Numbered from the stretch's first letter, positions 33,580-41,864 are shown. The stretch: 64,000 nt of DNA from Bacillota bacterium (GCA_023413135.1 JAEZQK010000004.1:22956-86955), one strand, 5' to 3'. A program made the numbers and translations. The notes: a model not told the origin generated them from the letters alone.

Positions 33580-34554
33580 TCAGGGCAGTCCGGCGCCGCC
33601 GTGTTTCCCATATTCCCGCAATTGATCCAGCCCCAAAAGCGCTACGCCCACGGCATTGTCGCCGGAATAGGCGGGGTGGCCGAAGTAAAGCGCCATGCCA
33701 GGGCTGAGCTTGTGCATCCGCTTTATGATAAGCTCCCGGAAAAGGGAAGAGGATGCCACGCCCCCCGCCACCAATGCGGCCTGCAGCCCCGTTTTCCTTC
33801 CCGCCCCGTAAATGAGCCTTGCTACCGTGCGGGCCAGGAAATCGTACACCTCCGCCGCCGCGTCCTCCGGGGATCTTTCTCCGCTTGTAAGCCAGTCCGT
33901 CACCTTTGTCTCAGCGCCGGATAGGTGGCAGTGCAGATCCTCATCCGCCATGCTTACGGGCAGCAGGCTTTGTGCCCGGCCGCGTACCGCCAGCTCCTCC
34001 AGGTGCGGGCCGCAGGGGAAGGGTAAATTCAGCATGACGCCCACCCTGTCCACCAGCTGCCCGGCATGCAAATCAAGCGTGCCGCCCATACACTCAATGC
34101 TTGTCCCCCGTAAGCGGAGCACCTCGGTGGTGCCGCCCGACAGGTGCACCGCCAGAAATTCCGCGACAGTTAGTCCTGAATCAAGCATGGCGGCCTTCAC
34201 ATGCCCCGCCTGATGGGTGGCGGCAAAACAGGGGATGTGTAAAAGAGCGGCCAGGCCGCGCCCTTGCGCATCCCCTGCTAAAAACACAGGCATATAGGAA
34301 TCTTCCCCGTCCCTGGGCTTTTGCGAAATGCACACGGCGGCGATCTCATAGGGCGCGATGATTCCGCCCAATTCCTCCATCAGCTTGGGCAACTGCCGCA
34401 CGTGCTCAAACACCGCGTCGCTTTGCCTAAGCCCCCGCCGGCCGATCGGCACCGGCAAAAGCTTTTTGAGGCTTGCGATCACGCGACCCGATTCGTCCAC
34501 CGCCGCCACAGAGGTGGTGTAACAGCTTGTATCCAGCCCGATAACGGCCTTCAC
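33580..34554 (-). CDS. TsaD/Kae1-like ASKHA-fold protein (paralogue, not classical TsaD)
   Basis: 324 aa. It has the Kae1 fold: VIGLDTSCYTTSVAAVD, the metal-binding pair HxxxH in ATHQAGHVKAAML, LSGGTTEVLRL, and the C-terminal VAGGVASSSLF with GDNAVGVAL. Classical TsaD makes the threonylcarbamoyl-adenosine of tRNA; this protein diverges at many positions and sits beside nusB rather than the tsaB/tsaE genes, so it is probably a paralogue of Clostridia with an unknown substrate. The GTG start overlaps the nusB stop by four bases. Confidence 0.85.
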   Translation of the reverse strand: MKAVIGLDTSCYTTSVAAVDESGRVIASLKKLLPVPIGRRGLRQSDAVFEHVRQLPKLMEELGGIIAPYEIAAVCISQKPRDGEDSYMPVFLAGDAQGRGLAALLHIPCFAATHQAGHVKAAMLDSGLTVAEFLAVHLSGGTTEVLRLRGTSIECMGGTLDLHAGQLVDRVGVMLNLPFPCGPHLEELAVRGRAQSLLPVSMADEDLHCHLSGAETKVTDWLTSGERSPEDAAAEVYDFLARTVARLIYGAGRKTGLQAALVAGGVASSSLFRELIIKRMHKLSPGMALYFGHPAYSGDNAVGVALLGLDQLREYGKHGGAGLP

Positions 34555-34982
34555 TTGTGCTTTTCTGCCTCTTTCTTGCGCAGGATGGAGCCCAGCACGC
34601 CGTTGATAAAGCGGCCGCCCGCAGGATCGGAATACTTGCCCGCCAGATCCACCGCCTCGTTGATGGCTACGCTGCCGGGCACATCCTCCCGAAAGAGGAT
34701 CTCATACGTCGCCAGGCGCAATATGGTCAAATCCACCTTGGCCATGCGCTCCAGCGACCAATCCACGCTAAACTCCCGGATGCTCTGATCAATTTCGTCC
34801 TGATGGGCCGCAATGCCCGCCAAAACATCGTCTATATAAACCTGATCGTCCTGGGAAGGGGCTTCCTTACCCTCACCCAGTTGCTCGTACACCAACTCCA
34901 GCGTTTCACCGCCGCCCTGGCCGCCCAGCAGCCGCTCGTACACCATTTGCATCGCCGCCGCCCGTGCGGTCGTACGCGCCAT
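34551..34982 (-). CDS. nusB: transcription antitermination protein NusB
   Basis: 143 aa. NusB with NusE (S10) binds boxA RNA in rRNA leaders. The family signs are ARTTARAAAMQMVYERLL, YIDDVLAGIAAHQDEID, and EILFREDVPGSVAINEAVDLAGKYSD ending RFINGVLGSILRK. It follows the Asp23/AmaP genes on the same strand, a common Clostridial order. Confidence 0.96.
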   Translation of the reverse strand: MARTTARAAAMQMVYERLLGGQGGGETLELVYEQLGEGKEAPSQDDQVYIDDVLAGIAAHQDEIDQSIREFSVDWSLERMAKVDLTILRLATYEILFREDVPGSVAINEAVDLAGKYSDPAGGRFINGVLGSILRKKEAEKHK

Positions 34983-35015
34983 ATAGAAAGCACTCCGTTC
35001 CTTGTGTTATTCCCT

Positions 35016-35255
35016 TCAGCCATCCTGGCGGGGCGGGAATAATTTATTGATGATGTTTTTGACAAAGGCCTGCTTATCCTTCACCGCGCCGATAAACAAT
35101 CCGACGGTGAACAACAATACCACAAAAAGCGTTTTCCAGAAGCCGATAAAAAGAAGCAAAAAGGCCAGCACCACAAAGCCGATGCCCCATATGAGGCCGT
35201 ATTGCGGCGTGCCGGGCTTGAAAAGCTCCTTCAAAACTTCCTCAATGTTCTTCAT
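35016..35255 (-). CDS. DUF2273 small membrane protein
   Basis: 79 aa from the ATG at 35255, which has AGGAGG upstream. Two membrane helices (YGLIWGIGFVVLAFLLLFIGF and WKTLFVVLLFTVGLFIGAV) then a basic tail. DUF2273 proteins are encoded with AmaP and Asp23 and are believed to belong to the same membrane-associated envelope-stress complex. It overlaps the amaP 3' end by 14 bases. Confidence 0.85.
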   Translation of the reverse strand: MKNIEEVLKELFKPGTPQYGLIWGIGFVVLAFLLLFIGFWKTLFVVLLFTVGLFIGAVKDKQAFVKNIINKLFPPRQDG

Positions 35256-36270
35256 GGTCATCCACCTCCTGCGCGTCAAGCGAATCTATGGCGGAATCGT
35301 CATCCTCCATAAGATCAAACATCATTGGCTCATCCGAAAGCTCAGCCTTTCTTTCCATCTCCGGGGGCATGGGCACAATGGCCGGCTGCTCCTTGTGGCC
35401 GAAAAGCCGCTGGTGCAACGGGCGCTTTTTTTCCTCGATGCTTTCTACCGGAGGTTCCGGGAAGGACGGGCCTTTCAAATCCGACTGCATCCTTTGCATC
35501 ACCTGGGGCGCAGGCTGCTGCACCGGTTTTACGGCAGGCTGCACGCCGTTTACGGGAGGCGTCACCGCCCGGTCAATCCGTTCGACTCTTTCCGGTCTCT
35601 CCGACCTCTCCGCCCTCTCCACTGGCTGCGCGGGCCTTTCTACCGGCTGTACCGGCCTTGCGGGAGGCGGTGTTTCCACGGGAGCGGCCTTGGGGGTGCT
35701 TTGCAAAAGCGTGTCGGGCACGGAGTAGGGGCTTTTTTCCGCCTTGATGCTGGCGGTCTCCACTTCCACCTTCACTTCCTGCACATCGATGCCGGAGCAG
35801 GATGTGATGTATTGCTTGATCTGCTTTTGCAGCGTGCTCACCACCAGGGGAATGCTCACGCCGTTGGCAAGACCGATGCGCAAATCCACCACCACGCCAT
35901 CGCGGGTGTTTTCAATGTGATTGCTGACAATCGTCAGTTCTTCATGCTTGTCGACGCATTTTTGCACCAGGTTTTCCATGGCGTGGATGGAGATGCTCAG
36001 TTCCCCATGCTCCGTTTTCTGCACCACGAAGCCCTTTTTGCCCCGGCGCCTAAACAATAGGGATATGCTGTGGATGCCCAGCAGCACCATCACCGCACCC
36101 AAACCCAGCGCCACAAAAATGGGAAGACGGCCTATCTCCTTCACGGTCAGGGCGTTCAGCCAGTCGGCCGGGATACCTCTAAAGGCCCAAAGGAAAAAGA
36201 CCAGCCCTGTTGCAAACAGCAAAAGCCCCGCCAATGCCGTCAGAAGACGGTCCAAAAAACGCACCTTCAC
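35242..36270 (-). CDS. amaP: alkaline shock response membrane anchor protein AmaP with long Pro-rich tail
   Basis: 342 aa. Two membrane helices (about 5-70) and an Asp23-like domain (about 80-180, with VVVDLRIGLANGVSIPLVV) form the AmaP core, which tethers Asp23 to the membrane in staphylococci. About 160 extra residues follow: a Pro/Glu/Arg-rich linker with repeated PVERP, ERAERSERPERVERI units and an acidic end. Ordinary AmaP is about 180-200 aa. The start is GTG at 36270, 8 bases after GGGGGAGG. Neighbours are asp23 upstream and DUF2273 downstream. Confidence 0.88.
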   Translation of the reverse strand: MKVRFLDRLLTALAGLLLFATGLVFFLWAFRGIPADWLNALTVKEIGRLPIFVALGLGAVMVLLGIHSISLLFRRRGKKGFVVQKTEHGELSISIHAMENLVQKCVDKHEELTIVSNHIENTRDGVVVDLRIGLANGVSIPLVVSTLQKQIKQYITSCSGIDVQEVKVEVETASIKAEKSPYSVPDTLLQSTPKAAPVETPPPARPVQPVERPAQPVERAERSERPERVERIDRAVTPPVNGVQPAVKPVQQPAPQVMQRMQSDLKGPSFPEPPVESIEEKKRPLHQRLFGHKEQPAIVPMPPEMERKAELSDEPMMFDLMEDDDSAIDSLDAQEVDDHEEH

Positions 36271-36354
36271 GCGGTACACCTCCCCCACTTTTAAAAACGC
36301 AGCGTCTGGAAAACAAAAGCCACCGGCAGGCGCATCCTGCCGGCCGCTTTCACG

Positions 36355-37017
36355 TTATTCCTTCTTTTCTTCCTGCTTCTCTTCCACAGGTTCGTCGGGA
36401 AGGCCGGCCTCGTCCTCCGGCTCTTTGCCCAAAGCATCCGGATCGTCAAGGTCCTCCGCTTCATCCTCCGGCTCTAAAAGGTCACGCTCTTCCTCCATTT
36501 CATCCTCCACCAGCTCCACGGTGGCGGGAGGCACGGGCGCTTCTTCCTTTTGGGGCTCATTCTTTTCGGGAACCTGTTTGAACACCTCGCCGCTGGCCAG
36601 CGCCGCACTCTGCTGGCCCTTTTCCAGCGCCTTGTTTTCCTTTTCAAAGCTTACGCCCTGTACGTGCACATCCACGCGCACCACGCGCAGCCCGGTCATA
36701 GTCTCAATGGCCTTGCGCACATTCTCCTGCGCATCCCTGGCAGCCTTCTGGATGGGCGTGCCGTACTCGATGATCACGTATAGGTCCACAGAGGTCTCCT
36801 CGGTGCCCAGTTCCACCTTAACCCCGCGCGTTATGTTCCTGTTCCGGCCCAGTATGTCGGTCAGCCCGCCGCTGGTGCACATGCCGGCAATGCCTTCCAC
36901 CTCGCTGGTGGCTACCCCGGCGATGATGGCGATGACCTCGTTGGCGTATGTAATGGAGCCTGTACTATCAATATCTTTTTCCACGTCCAGGGGAAGATTG
37001 TCTTTCTTTGAAGGCAT
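36355..37017 (-). CDS. Asp23/Gls24 family envelope stress protein with acidic tail
   Basis: 220 aa. The Asp23 domain spans about 20-130 (ITYANEVIAIIAGVATSEVEGIAGM, GVKVELGTEETSVDLYVIIEYG, VRKAIETMTGLRVVRVDVHVQGV). A strongly acidic tail (about 150-220, for example EEERDLLEPEDEAEDLDDPD) follows, which is not part of the family core. AAGGAGG precedes the ATG. First gene of the asp23-amaP-DUF2273-nusB run. Confidence 0.93.
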   Translation of the reverse strand: MPSKKDNLPLDVEKDIDSTGSITYANEVIAIIAGVATSEVEGIAGMCTSGGLTDILGRNRNITRGVKVELGTEETSVDLYVIIEYGTPIQKAARDAQENVRKAIETMTGLRVVRVDVHVQGVSFEKENKALEKGQQSAALASGEVFKQVPEKNEPQKEEAPVPPATVELVEDEMEEERDLLEPEDEAEDLDDPDALGKEPEDEAGLPDEPVEEKQEEKKE

Positions 37018-37076
37018 ACCAAACGCACCTCCTTGCGGTTAAACAACAGTATAACAGATTTCCATCTAAATGACAA

Positions 37077-37135
37077 CCAGGGGTTCAACCCCTGGACCCC
37101 GCCAAAGGGACAAAGCCCCTTTGGAAACCCCATAT
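37077..37135 (+). repeat. double-hairpin repeat CCAGGGG/CCAAAGGG, third copy
   Basis: CCAGGGGTT / AACCCCTGG, then CCAAAGGG / CCCCTTTGG. Here it lies upstream of asp23 rather than behind a stop codon, so it is not always a 3'-end element. Confidence 0.65.
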
Positions 37136-37199
37136 CAAGGGATGCATAGAGCAAGGAAATCAGTTGCTCGTGTGTCCCCTAAAAGGATGCGATTTCTAA

Positions 37200-37345
37200 T
37201 CAAACTGCGAAGCCGTATGCTGCCTGCTTATCTGCCAGGGATTGTGATTGCTTGGAAAACCCATTCATCTTTGCCTGAATGCCGTAGGGGCGATTAATAA
37301 TCGCCCCTACGGCGTTGTTTGTTTATTGACTTCTCTGCAGCAGTT
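37200..37345. repeat. dispersed GTAGGGGCG element, copy 2
   Basis: A perfect 15-bp palindrome GCCGTAGGGGCGATT / AATCGCCCCTACGGC (37281-37295, 37299-37313). About 80 bases to the left (CTGCGAAGCCGTATGC through CCCATTCATC) match the same flank at 48541-48610, and TTTATTGACTTCTCTG on the right matches copy 1. No gene is present between 37018 and 37343. Confidence 0.75.
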
Positions 37346-39131
37346 ATACTTCCGTCTTGATCTTCAGCAGCTTCAGTTGCTCTTCCTGCACCTGGGCCGG
37401 GGTGTCCATCATCAGGCAAGCACCGTTTTGTATTTTGGGGAAGGCCAGCACATCCCTAAGGCTTTCGGCACCCTTCAAAATCATCACCAGCCGGTCGATG
37501 CCGAAAGCGAAGCCGCCATGGGGCGGGGTGCCGTACTTGAAGGCCTCCAGCAGGAAACCAAAGCGGGTCCAGGCCTCCTCCTTGGTAAAGCCCAGCAGGC
37601 GGAACATGCGCTCCTGCAGGTCGCTGGCGTGGATGCGGATGCTGCCCGAGCCCATCTCGATGCCGTTCATGACCAGGTCGTACGCCTTGGCCCGTACGCG
37701 GCCGGGATCAGTCTCCATAAAATTGAAGTCCTCATCCATAGGGCTGGTGAAGGGATGGTGCATGGCCATGAAGCGGTTATCCTCCTCGCTCCACTCCAAG
37801 AGAGGGAACTCGGTGACCCAGAACAGGTTGTACTTTGAGCGGTCGATGAGGCCAAGTTGCGCACCCAACTTCAAGCGCAGCTGGCCCAGGGCAGTAAGCG
37901 CGACGTACTTCTTGTCCGCAATCACGAACAGCGCGTCGCCCTTTTCCGCGCCCAATTTGTCCATCAGCTTTTGCATGCTGTCCCCGGCCATGGCTTTTGC
38001 AAAGGAGGAGCGCAGCGTGCCGTCGCTTTGGATGGCGGCCCAGGCAAGACCCTTCACATGATAGGTTTTCACGAATTCCGCAAGAGCATCCATCTCCTTG
38101 CGGGACAGCTTATCCGCCGCGCCTTTTAAACAAATGGCAACAACGCTTTTATTTTCCGCAAGGGCGCTTTCAAAAACAGTGAAGCCGCATCCCTTAACAA
38201 CCTCACCCACGTCGGAAATGGGCATGTCAAAGCGCGTATCAGGCTTATCGGATCCATACGTTTCCATGGCATACTTCCAGGTCATGCGGGGCAGCGGAAG
38301 CTGGATGTCGATGTTCATCACGTCATTGAACACGGCTTTATAGGCACGCTCCACCACACCCTGGATATCCTCCGGCTCAATAAAGGACATTTCCATGTCA
38401 AATTGCGTAAACTCCGGCTGGCGGTCGGCCCGGCCATCCTCGTCGCGGAAGCAGCGGGCTACCTGATAATACCGGTCCATGCCAGCCAGCATCAAAAGCT
38501 GCTTGTAAATTTGCGGGCTTTGGGGCAGCGCATAGAAGGTGCCGGGCTTCACGCGGGCAGGCACAAGATAGTCTCTCGCCCCTTCAGGGGTGGATTTCGT
38601 CAATATCGGGGTCTCGACCTCCACAAAGCCTTCTATATCCATGTGTTTCCGGAGTGTAGACACCACTTTGTGCCTGAATCGCAGCATCTCCTGCATGGCC
38701 GGGCGGCGCAGGTCGAGATACCTGTATTTCAGGCGCAGCGCCTCGGATTCCTTGGCGTCATCCTCGATATAGATGGGCGGCGTGTCGGCACGGTTGAGGA
38801 TTTTGAGTTCCCGTACCATTACTTCCACTTTGCCGGTGGGCATCTTGTCGTTGACCGCATCTGAGGCGCGCAACGAAACGGTGCCCTTCACCGCCGCCAC
38901 GAACTCGCCCCGCAGCTCTTCCGCCAAAGCAAAGGTCTTTTGATCGCAGGTGTTTACGTCAAACACCGCCTGCACGATGCCGGACCGGTCACGGAGCCAC
39001 ACGAACAGGATGCCGCCCAGGTTTCTGGCCCTTTGCACCCAGCCCATCAGCGTTACTTCCTGATTGACCATGGTTTCGCGAATGTCGCCGCACATATGGC
39101 TGCGCTTCCAGCCACCTAAAAATTCCGCCAT
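37344..39131 (-). CDS. aspS: aspartyl-tRNA synthetase
   Basis: 595 aa class II synthetase of bacterial type. An N-terminal OB fold (VTLMGWVQRARNLGGILFVWLRD) binds the anticodon. The catalytic core has motif 2 YQVARCFRDEDGRADRQPEF and motif 3 GGFAFGIDRLVMIL, and a GAD insertion lies in the middle (about 290-420). AAGGAGG lies 9 bases before the ATG. It is the third gene of the T-box operon, 112 bases after hisS, with a hairpin in between. Confidence 0.98.
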   Translation of the reverse strand: MAEFLGGWKRSHMCGDIRETMVNQEVTLMGWVQRARNLGGILFVWLRDRSGIVQAVFDVNTCDQKTFALAEELRGEFVAAVKGTVSLRASDAVNDKMPTGKVEVMVRELKILNRADTPPIYIEDDAKESEALRLKYRYLDLRRPAMQEMLRFRHKVVSTLRKHMDIEGFVEVETPILTKSTPEGARDYLVPARVKPGTFYALPQSPQIYKQLLMLAGMDRYYQVARCFRDEDGRADRQPEFTQFDMEMSFIEPEDIQGVVERAYKAVFNDVMNIDIQLPLPRMTWKYAMETYGSDKPDTRFDMPISDVGEVVKGCGFTVFESALAENKSVVAICLKGAADKLSRKEMDALAEFVKTYHVKGLAWAAIQSDGTLRSSFAKAMAGDSMQKLMDKLGAEKGDALFVIADKKYVALTALGQLRLKLGAQLGLIDRSKYNLFWVTEFPLLEWSEEDNRFMAMHHPFTSPMDEDFNFMETDPGRVRAKAYDLVMNGIEMGSGSIRIHASDLQERMFRLLGFTKEEAWTRFGFLLEAFKYGTPPHGGFAFGIDRLVMILKGAESLRDVLAFPKIQNGACLMMDTPAQVQEEQLKLLKIKTEV

Positions 39132-39193
39132 AGGATTTTTCCTCCTTAGAAGTTTTCCTTCTCAAATACTCCGCAGATGGCTCCCGAAGGTTT

Positions 39194-39236
39194 CCAAAGG
39201 GCGACCGGAAAGCCCTTTGGTCGCGTCCGCAGACGC
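39194..39236 (-). repeat. hairpins between hisS and aspS
   Basis: CCAAAGGG / CCCTTTGG (39194-39201, 39213-39220) and GCGTC / GACGC (39223-39236). The first resembles one half of the double-hairpin repeats elsewhere in the window. It may cause processing or partial termination between the two synthetase genes. Confidence 0.5.
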
Positions 39237-39243
39237 GAAACCC

Positions 39244-40512
39244 TTACTTACTCAGGAGTTCTGCAATCTTCGTTGTTGCATCAGAAATCGGAATTTCAAC
39301 TTCTTCCCTGGTGCTCATGTTCCTGACCTTCACGACGCCCTTTTGCAGCTCATCCCCGCCCAGGATGGCAATGAGGGGAACATTCACCTTGTCAGCATAC
39401 TTGAACTGGGCCTTCAGGCTTTTCCCCATGTGATCACAATCCGCCTTGATCCCCGATAACCGCAAAGACTGCACAAGCGTAAAGGCAGGAATCCGTGCTT
39501 CATCCCCCAGGCTGGCCACAAACACATCCAGCTGCCGGGATTTATCAAGCTCGATGCCCTGGCTGTCCAGCAGCATCAAGATACGCTCCAGCCCCATGCC
39601 AAAGCCTACGCCGGGCATTTCCGGGCCGCCCAGTTCCTCCACCAGCCGGTCATACCGCCCGCCGCCGCAAACGGTCAGGTTGCCTTGGGGCGTTTTGGTG
39701 ATCAGTTCAAACACCGTTTTGGTGTAGTAGTCCAGCCCGCGGACAATGCGGCTGTCGATGGCATAAGGAATGTCAGCCGCCTTAAGGTAGGATTGCAGCT
39801 TTGCAAAGTGGTCCGCGCACTCATTGCAAAGCATATCCAGCATGCTTGGCGCGCCGGCCACCTGCTCCTTGCACTTTTCCTCCTTGCAGTCCAGCGCACG
39901 CAGGGGGTTCCTTTCAAACCGGTCCTGGCAGGCCTTGCACAGGCCGGATAACCGCTCACCAAGGAATTCCTTCAGCTTGGCATGATAGGCAGGCCGGCAT
40001 TTGGGACAGCCGATGCTGTTGATGTTCACGGTAAGGTTCGTCACGCCCAATCCTTCCAGCATACGGAAGGCCAGGGCGATGATCTCCGCGTCCACCGACG
40101 GGCTCGGTGCGCCGAAGCACTCCAGGCCGAACTGGTGGTGTTCCCGGAACCGCCCGGATTGAGGCGCCTCGTACCGAAAAATGGGCGCGTTCAAATAGTA
40201 CATTTTGCAGGGAAGCACATCGGCATACAGGTTGTGCTCGATCAGCGCCCGCACCGCCCCCGCTGTGCCCTCGGGCTTTAAGGTGATGGAACGGTCACCT
40301 TTATCCTTGAAGGTATACATTTCCTTTTGCACGATATCGGTGGTATCCCCCACCCCACGCAAAAACAGCTCCGTATGCTCAAAAACCGGGGTGCGCACCT
40401 CCCGGTATCCCGCCTTGGCGGCGGTATCCCGCATGATTTGCTCCAGCGCCTGCCAGCGCCCGCTTTCCTTGGGCAACACATCCTTGGTGCCCCTTGGTGC
40501 CTGTGTCAGCAT
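39244..40512 (-). CDS. hisS: histidyl-tRNA synthetase
   Basis: 422 aa class II synthetase. Motif 1 region APRGTKDVLPKESGRWQ, motif 2 YLNAPIFRYEAPQSGRFREH, the histidine signatures RGLDYYTKTVFEL and GGGRYDRLVEELGG, motif 3 GFGMGLERILMLL, and a C-terminal anticodon domain (about 325-422). AGGGAGGAAA precedes the ATG. It lies 36 bases after the acetyltransferase gene in the T-box operon, then aspS. Confidence 0.98.
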   Translation of the reverse strand: MLTQAPRGTKDVLPKESGRWQALEQIMRDTAAKAGYREVRTPVFEHTELFLRGVGDTTDIVQKEMYTFKDKGDRSITLKPEGTAGAVRALIEHNLYADVLPCKMYYLNAPIFRYEAPQSGRFREHHQFGLECFGAPSPSVDAEIIALAFRMLEGLGVTNLTVNINSIGCPKCRPAYHAKLKEFLGERLSGLCKACQDRFERNPLRALDCKEEKCKEQVAGAPSMLDMLCNECADHFAKLQSYLKAADIPYAIDSRIVRGLDYYTKTVFELITKTPQGNLTVCGGGRYDRLVEELGGPEMPGVGFGMGLERILMLLDSQGIELDKSRQLDVFVASLGDEARIPAFTLVQSLRLSGIKADCDHMGKSLKAQFKYADKVNVPLIAILGGDELQKGVVKVRNMSTREEVEIPISDATTKIAELLSK

Positions 40513-40548
40513 ATTGATTTCCTCCCTTGCGATATCTTCAAAGCATGC

Positions 40549-41070
40549 TCATGATAGAGGCATGCGGTAACGGATCTCCCACACGGGCTGCCCGGCAAAT
40601 TCCAGGCTCTTCCGCCCGCCATCCCTTGTAAAGCCGAAGCGCTCATAGGCCGCTTGGGCCCGCAGATTCTCTTCCAGTGTCCATAAAACGCAATAGGCAA
40701 AGCCCATAGCTTTCAGTTCACCGGTAACAAAGTCCAAAATATGTGATCCAAACCCCCGATGCCAGTATTCCGGCAGCACATACAGGGAAATAATTTCCCC
40801 AAATGCTTCCGAAAGATCCTCATCCCTGGTTTTCATAATGCTGGACACACCGATGATCTGCCCGTCAAGCAACAGTACGACGGATTTGGGCATTCCTTCT
40901 TTGCCCAGGGTTTGACGGTAGCGGTCCTCCCACCAGGCGGGCATCAGCCCATCCAAAAAATCTTGGGGGATTATTCCCCGATAGGCCGCCTTCCAGGTAT
41001 CTGCATACACCCGGCCCATGCCATGGATGTCCTCCACGGAAGCATATCTGATTTCAGTTCTGACTTCCAT
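40549..41070 (-). CDS. GNAT-family acetyltransferase in the T-box operon
   Basis: 173 aa from the ATG at 41070; the open frame to 41283 runs through the T-box RNA and is not coding. GNAT core: IRYASVEDIHGMGRVYADTW, EIISLYVLPEYWHRGFGSHILDFV (acetyl-CoA loop), and LRAQAAYERFGFTRDGG. Predicted to acetylate a small amine with acetyl-CoA. It is the first gene behind the T-box and shares control with hisS and aspS. Some relatives of this fold acetylate aminoacyl nucleotides, which would make sense here, but the sequence alone does not show it. Confidence 0.85.
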   Translation of the reverse strand: MEVRTEIRYASVEDIHGMGRVYADTWKAAYRGIIPQDFLDGLMPAWWEDRYRQTLGKEGMPKSVVLLLDGQIIGVSSIMKTRDEDLSEAFGEIISLYVLPEYWHRGFGSHILDFVTGELKAMGFAYCVLWTLEENLRAQAAYERFGFTRDGGRKSLEFAGQPVWEIRYRMPLS

Positions 41071-41108
41071 AGAAAAACTTGAGCCCCCTTTCCGGGCGGA
41101 GAAGATAT

Positions 41109-41338
41109 AAAAAAGCCCCATGCCTTTGCATGGGACGAATTTCACATCTTCGTGGTGCCACCCCGCTTGAAAAGGCTTGCGCCCTTTCCACTTGAATCCC
41201 GATAACGCAGGAAACGCGCCTGATCTCTCAGGAAGCTCCGGGGTGTCCTTCCCCCGTCCCTTGGCAAAGGAGCTTTCAGCCAACGGCCCCTCTCTCTTGA
41301 TGCCGGAAACGGGCTACTCTTCCCATCATCGCCGGATA
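41109..41338 (-). promoter_or_regulatory. T-box leader, candidate Asp/His specifier
   Basis: On the minus strand the leader has GGGAAGAGTAG (AGTA bulge at 41315-41318), AGAGAGAGG, a candidate specifier GGACACC (GAC at 41245-41247, CAC at 41243-41245), then the T-box GGGTGGCACCACG (41151-41163), and the competing terminator CCCATGC / GCATGGG (41117-41134) with TTTTTT at 41109-41114. In the antiterminator bulge UGGC the variable base C would pair with discriminator G73, which tRNA-Asp has and tRNA-His (C73) does not. It governs acetyltransferase-hisS-aspS. Confidence 0.93.
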
Positions 41339-41345
41339 TGGGGGA

Positions 41346-41374
41346 ATTATACAATGGGGAGGGAGGGATGTCAA
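41346..41374 (-). promoter_or_regulatory. sigma-A promoter of the T-box operon
   Basis: TTGACA (41369-41374), 17 bases, TATAAT (41346-41351) on the minus strand: consensus at every position of both boxes. Confidence 0.93.
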
Positions 41375-41495
41375 GGGCATGCAGGAGAAACGTGAAAATT
41401 AGCGGGGAGAACTTCTTCTGTAATTCCTCTTGCATTATAATTATAATAAGATCGAATAACCACTTATATAGACTGTGGATTGGAGTAATTCTAAA

Positions 41496-41864
41496 ATGCT
41501 TAAAATATCATTAGCCACTTTTGAAAAAATGATGCAATATGATGTGGTTAAAAACAAAGCTTGCATAGAGATTGAGTTTTCTGTTGATGAGGATCCCATT
41601 TATTTTGCTTGTTGCCTCGGAAAAATGTTTGATGGGGAAACGAACCGGGGCTTATATTGGTATGGATTAGTTGCAGATGGATCGCAAGCATATGATTATG
41701 ATACATTAGAGGCCTTTTTAAATGCGAAAATCCTTAATGGCAACAGTATAAAGCAGTTGTGGAGTAAAATATCGTTATTCTCTATTGATGCATGTAGCGT
41801 AGAAGAGCGTCTTCCATTTTATCTGGGAATAACTGATGGGTCTCGTATGCGTCCAGCTTTATAG
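41496..41864 (+). CDS. AT-rich orphan gene, unknown function
   Basis: 122 aa from the ATG at 41496, with GGAG 11 bases upstream; a GTG at 41475 is in frame but has no site. No family was recognised. The protein is soluble, mixed alpha/beta by composition, with an acidic stretch EFSVDEDPIYFACCLGK and a WYGLVADGSQAYDYD segment. Base composition is clearly more AT-rich than the flanking genes, suggesting recent acquisition. It is convergent with, and overlaps by 6 bases, the amidohydrolase gene. Confidence 0.6.
   Translation: MLKISLATFEKMMQYDVVKNKACIEIEFSVDEDPIYFACCLGKMFDGETNRGLYWYGLVADGSQAYDYDTLEAFLNAKILNGNSIKQLWSKISLFSIDACSVEERLPFYLGITDGSRMRPAL

Noticed and set aside
40549..41283. Acetyltransferase extended to 244 residues
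   Set aside because: The N-terminal 71 codons are translated T-box RNA; the real start is at 41070.
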